In this document: positions 42,663-43,501 of the stretch, one piece after another
How positions within the stretch are numbered: position 1 is the first letter of the stretch
Layout: each line of letters starts with the position of its first letter
Assembly: GCA_964429355.1 (NCBI GenBank)
Contig: CAYSCH010000025.1
Location: 1-43,501 of the forward strand
From: JAAYAY01 sp964429355
Lineage (GTDB): Bacteria; Planctomycetota; Planctomycetia; Pirellulales; Thermoguttaceae
DNA length: 43,501 bases
Reading direction: 5' to 3'
The notes under the pieces: generated by a model
What the model was told of the DNA's origin: nothing
The model's input: the letters and a program-made list of their open reading frames with translations, nothing else
Database searches by the model: none
Position numbers and translations under genes: made by a program

Positions 42663-43501
42663 TCACTTTGCCCATCCGATCGACATCAGCACATTTCCTG
42701 CGATCAACGATAGGATCGCGGCCAAGGGGAAGTTTTCCTTGCTGAAAACGATCGCCCCTGGAATCTCCCCCACCTCCCGGCCGTCCATGAACCCACCCAG
42801 AACAAATCCGATCCCCAGCAGCGTCACCACGCCGGTGTAGATGAGCATGGCCTTCTGCGGCTGGGGCCAGGCAGCCTTGAGCGTGGCGCCCAGGGGCAGG
42901 AGCATGAGCAGAAAGAAACCGGTCAAATAGGCAAATCCCGCGTTTCCGATCGCAATGCCAAGAGCCCCGCTCACAAACATCGCCAGAAGGCACCCACCAA
43001 TCCAATTCGAAGCCCTGCGCTCCTTGCGCGACAACGCCAACTTGCCGAAAGGATGGAGCCGCAATGCCAGGTCAGCCAACGGACCTGCAAGCCACGTGCC
43101 CAGAACGAAGAGAACGTAGGCCACCAGGAGCGGTAAGACCCAAGGGGCCACCGCCGGCACATTCAGGGCAACCTGGTTCAGCACCACGCAGAGAAGCCAC
43201 AGCCCCAGAATCACCTTCCACTGGCCCGACCGGGTCAATCGCCCCATCAACAGGAAGTACCGCAGGAAGACCCGGTAAAGGGCACTCCGCGACTTGAGCG
43301 TTTCCACCACCCCCATCCGGGCCCACTCCAATTCCGGATCGATCCGCAAGGCCTCCCGGAAATGGTGCATGGCCTGCTTCGTGTATTTCTTCTCCAGGTA
43401 CTGCCAACCCAGGTTCGTGTGCGTCCAGGCGTTGTCTGGATCCTCAGCCAGGGTCTCCAGCATCTCGGCCTGCGCAGCATCGCCCTGCCCCAGGTTGCGC
43501 A
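42663..43501 (-). CDS. TPR-repeat membrane protein, paralogue (5' end beyond the window)
   Basis: At least 279 residues of a second TPR-plus-membrane protein. The frame stays open to the last base, reading RNLGQGDAAQAEMLETLAEDPDN before the first internal ATG (43463), which is TPR sequence, so the start lies beyond the window. Visible TPR units include AWTHTNLGWQYLEKKYTKQAM and HHFREALRIDPELEWARMG. Five or six membrane helices follow (VILGLWLLCVVLNQVAL, VLPLLVAYVLFVLGTWL, GGCLLAMFVSGALGIAIG, LTGFFLLMLLPLGATL, LIYTGVVTLLGIGFVLGG). Function is unknown; it probably precedes its paralogue in one operon. Confidence 0.85.
   Translation of the reverse strand, partial: RNLGQGDAAQAEMLETLAEDPDNAWTHTNLGWQYLEKKYTKQAMHHFREALRIDPELEWARMGVVETLKSRSALYRVFLRYFLLMGRLTRSGQWKVILGLWLLCVVLNQVALNVPAVAPWVLPLLVAYVLFVLGTWLAGPLADLALRLHPFGKLALSRKERRASNWIGGCLLAMFVSGALGIAIGNAGFAYLTGFFLLMLLPLGATLKAAWPQPQKAMLIYTGVVTLLGIGFVLGGFMDGREVGEIPGAIVFSKENFPLAAILSLIAGNVLMSIGWAK

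Overview
The window is a 43.5 kb GC-rich stretch that reads as a draft or metagenome-assembled scaffold of a planctomycete, most likely of the Pirellulales. This rests on gene content: a cytochrome/DUF1549/DUF1553 protein paired with a DUF1501 protein, several Tat-exported Gfo/Idh/MocA-type oxidoreductases, a PQQ-type propeller protein carrying the WPNFRGP motif, and a giant protein with a DUF1559-type tail. Two runs of exactly 10 N (19771-19780 and 34365-34374) mark scaffold joins, and both lie inside genes.

Layout. 1-3340: 3' part of larB, then nnrD, a small DUF2784 membrane protein, a gene-free stretch that folds like a structured RNA with two terminators, and larE (nickel-pincer cofactor sulfur transferase). 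3401-6668: a cold-shock gene facing larE across a shared hairpin, and comEC, closed by a large branched hairpin. 6692-19038: a leftward block of mostly exported enzymes (two Gfo/Idh/MocA oxidoreductases, a secreted O-methyltransferase, a sirtuin, a FAD oxidoreductase, a GH-D-like glycosidase, a C69 peptidase) ending in a double LPS-kinase-like protein. 19456-29682: a rightward block (PQQ-type propeller, a small unknown, an 809-aa secreted protein, a Tat-exported TIM-barrel isomerase, and the DUF1553/DUF1501 pair). 29834-31702: an exported esterase and a repeat-rich island with a truncated group II intron-type reverse transcriptase. 31695-37546: a 1242-aa zinc-ribbon/membrane/DUF1559/STN protein, and an exported aldo/keto reductase translationally joined to a tetraheme cytochrome c. 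37827-41193: hisD, hisC and hisB. 41267-43501: two TPR-plus-membrane paralogues, the second running off the window.

How the genes may work together. Many enzymes carry twin-arginine or Sec signals and act on sugars or use nicotinamide or flavin cofactors. With the GH-like proteins and c-type cytochromes, this suggests carbohydrate oxidation outside the cytoplasm, with electrons passed to hemes. That link is inference. The his genes, comEC, csp, nnrD and lar genes are housekeeping. No CRISPR array, rRNA, tRNA, prophage or complete insertion sequence was seen. The least ordinary items are the structured RNA candidate upstream of larE, the repeat island with the RT relic and its inverted partner at 23822-23884, the aldo/keto reductase-cytochrome pair that lacks the usual catalytic lysine, and the giant fusion protein with an internal duplication.
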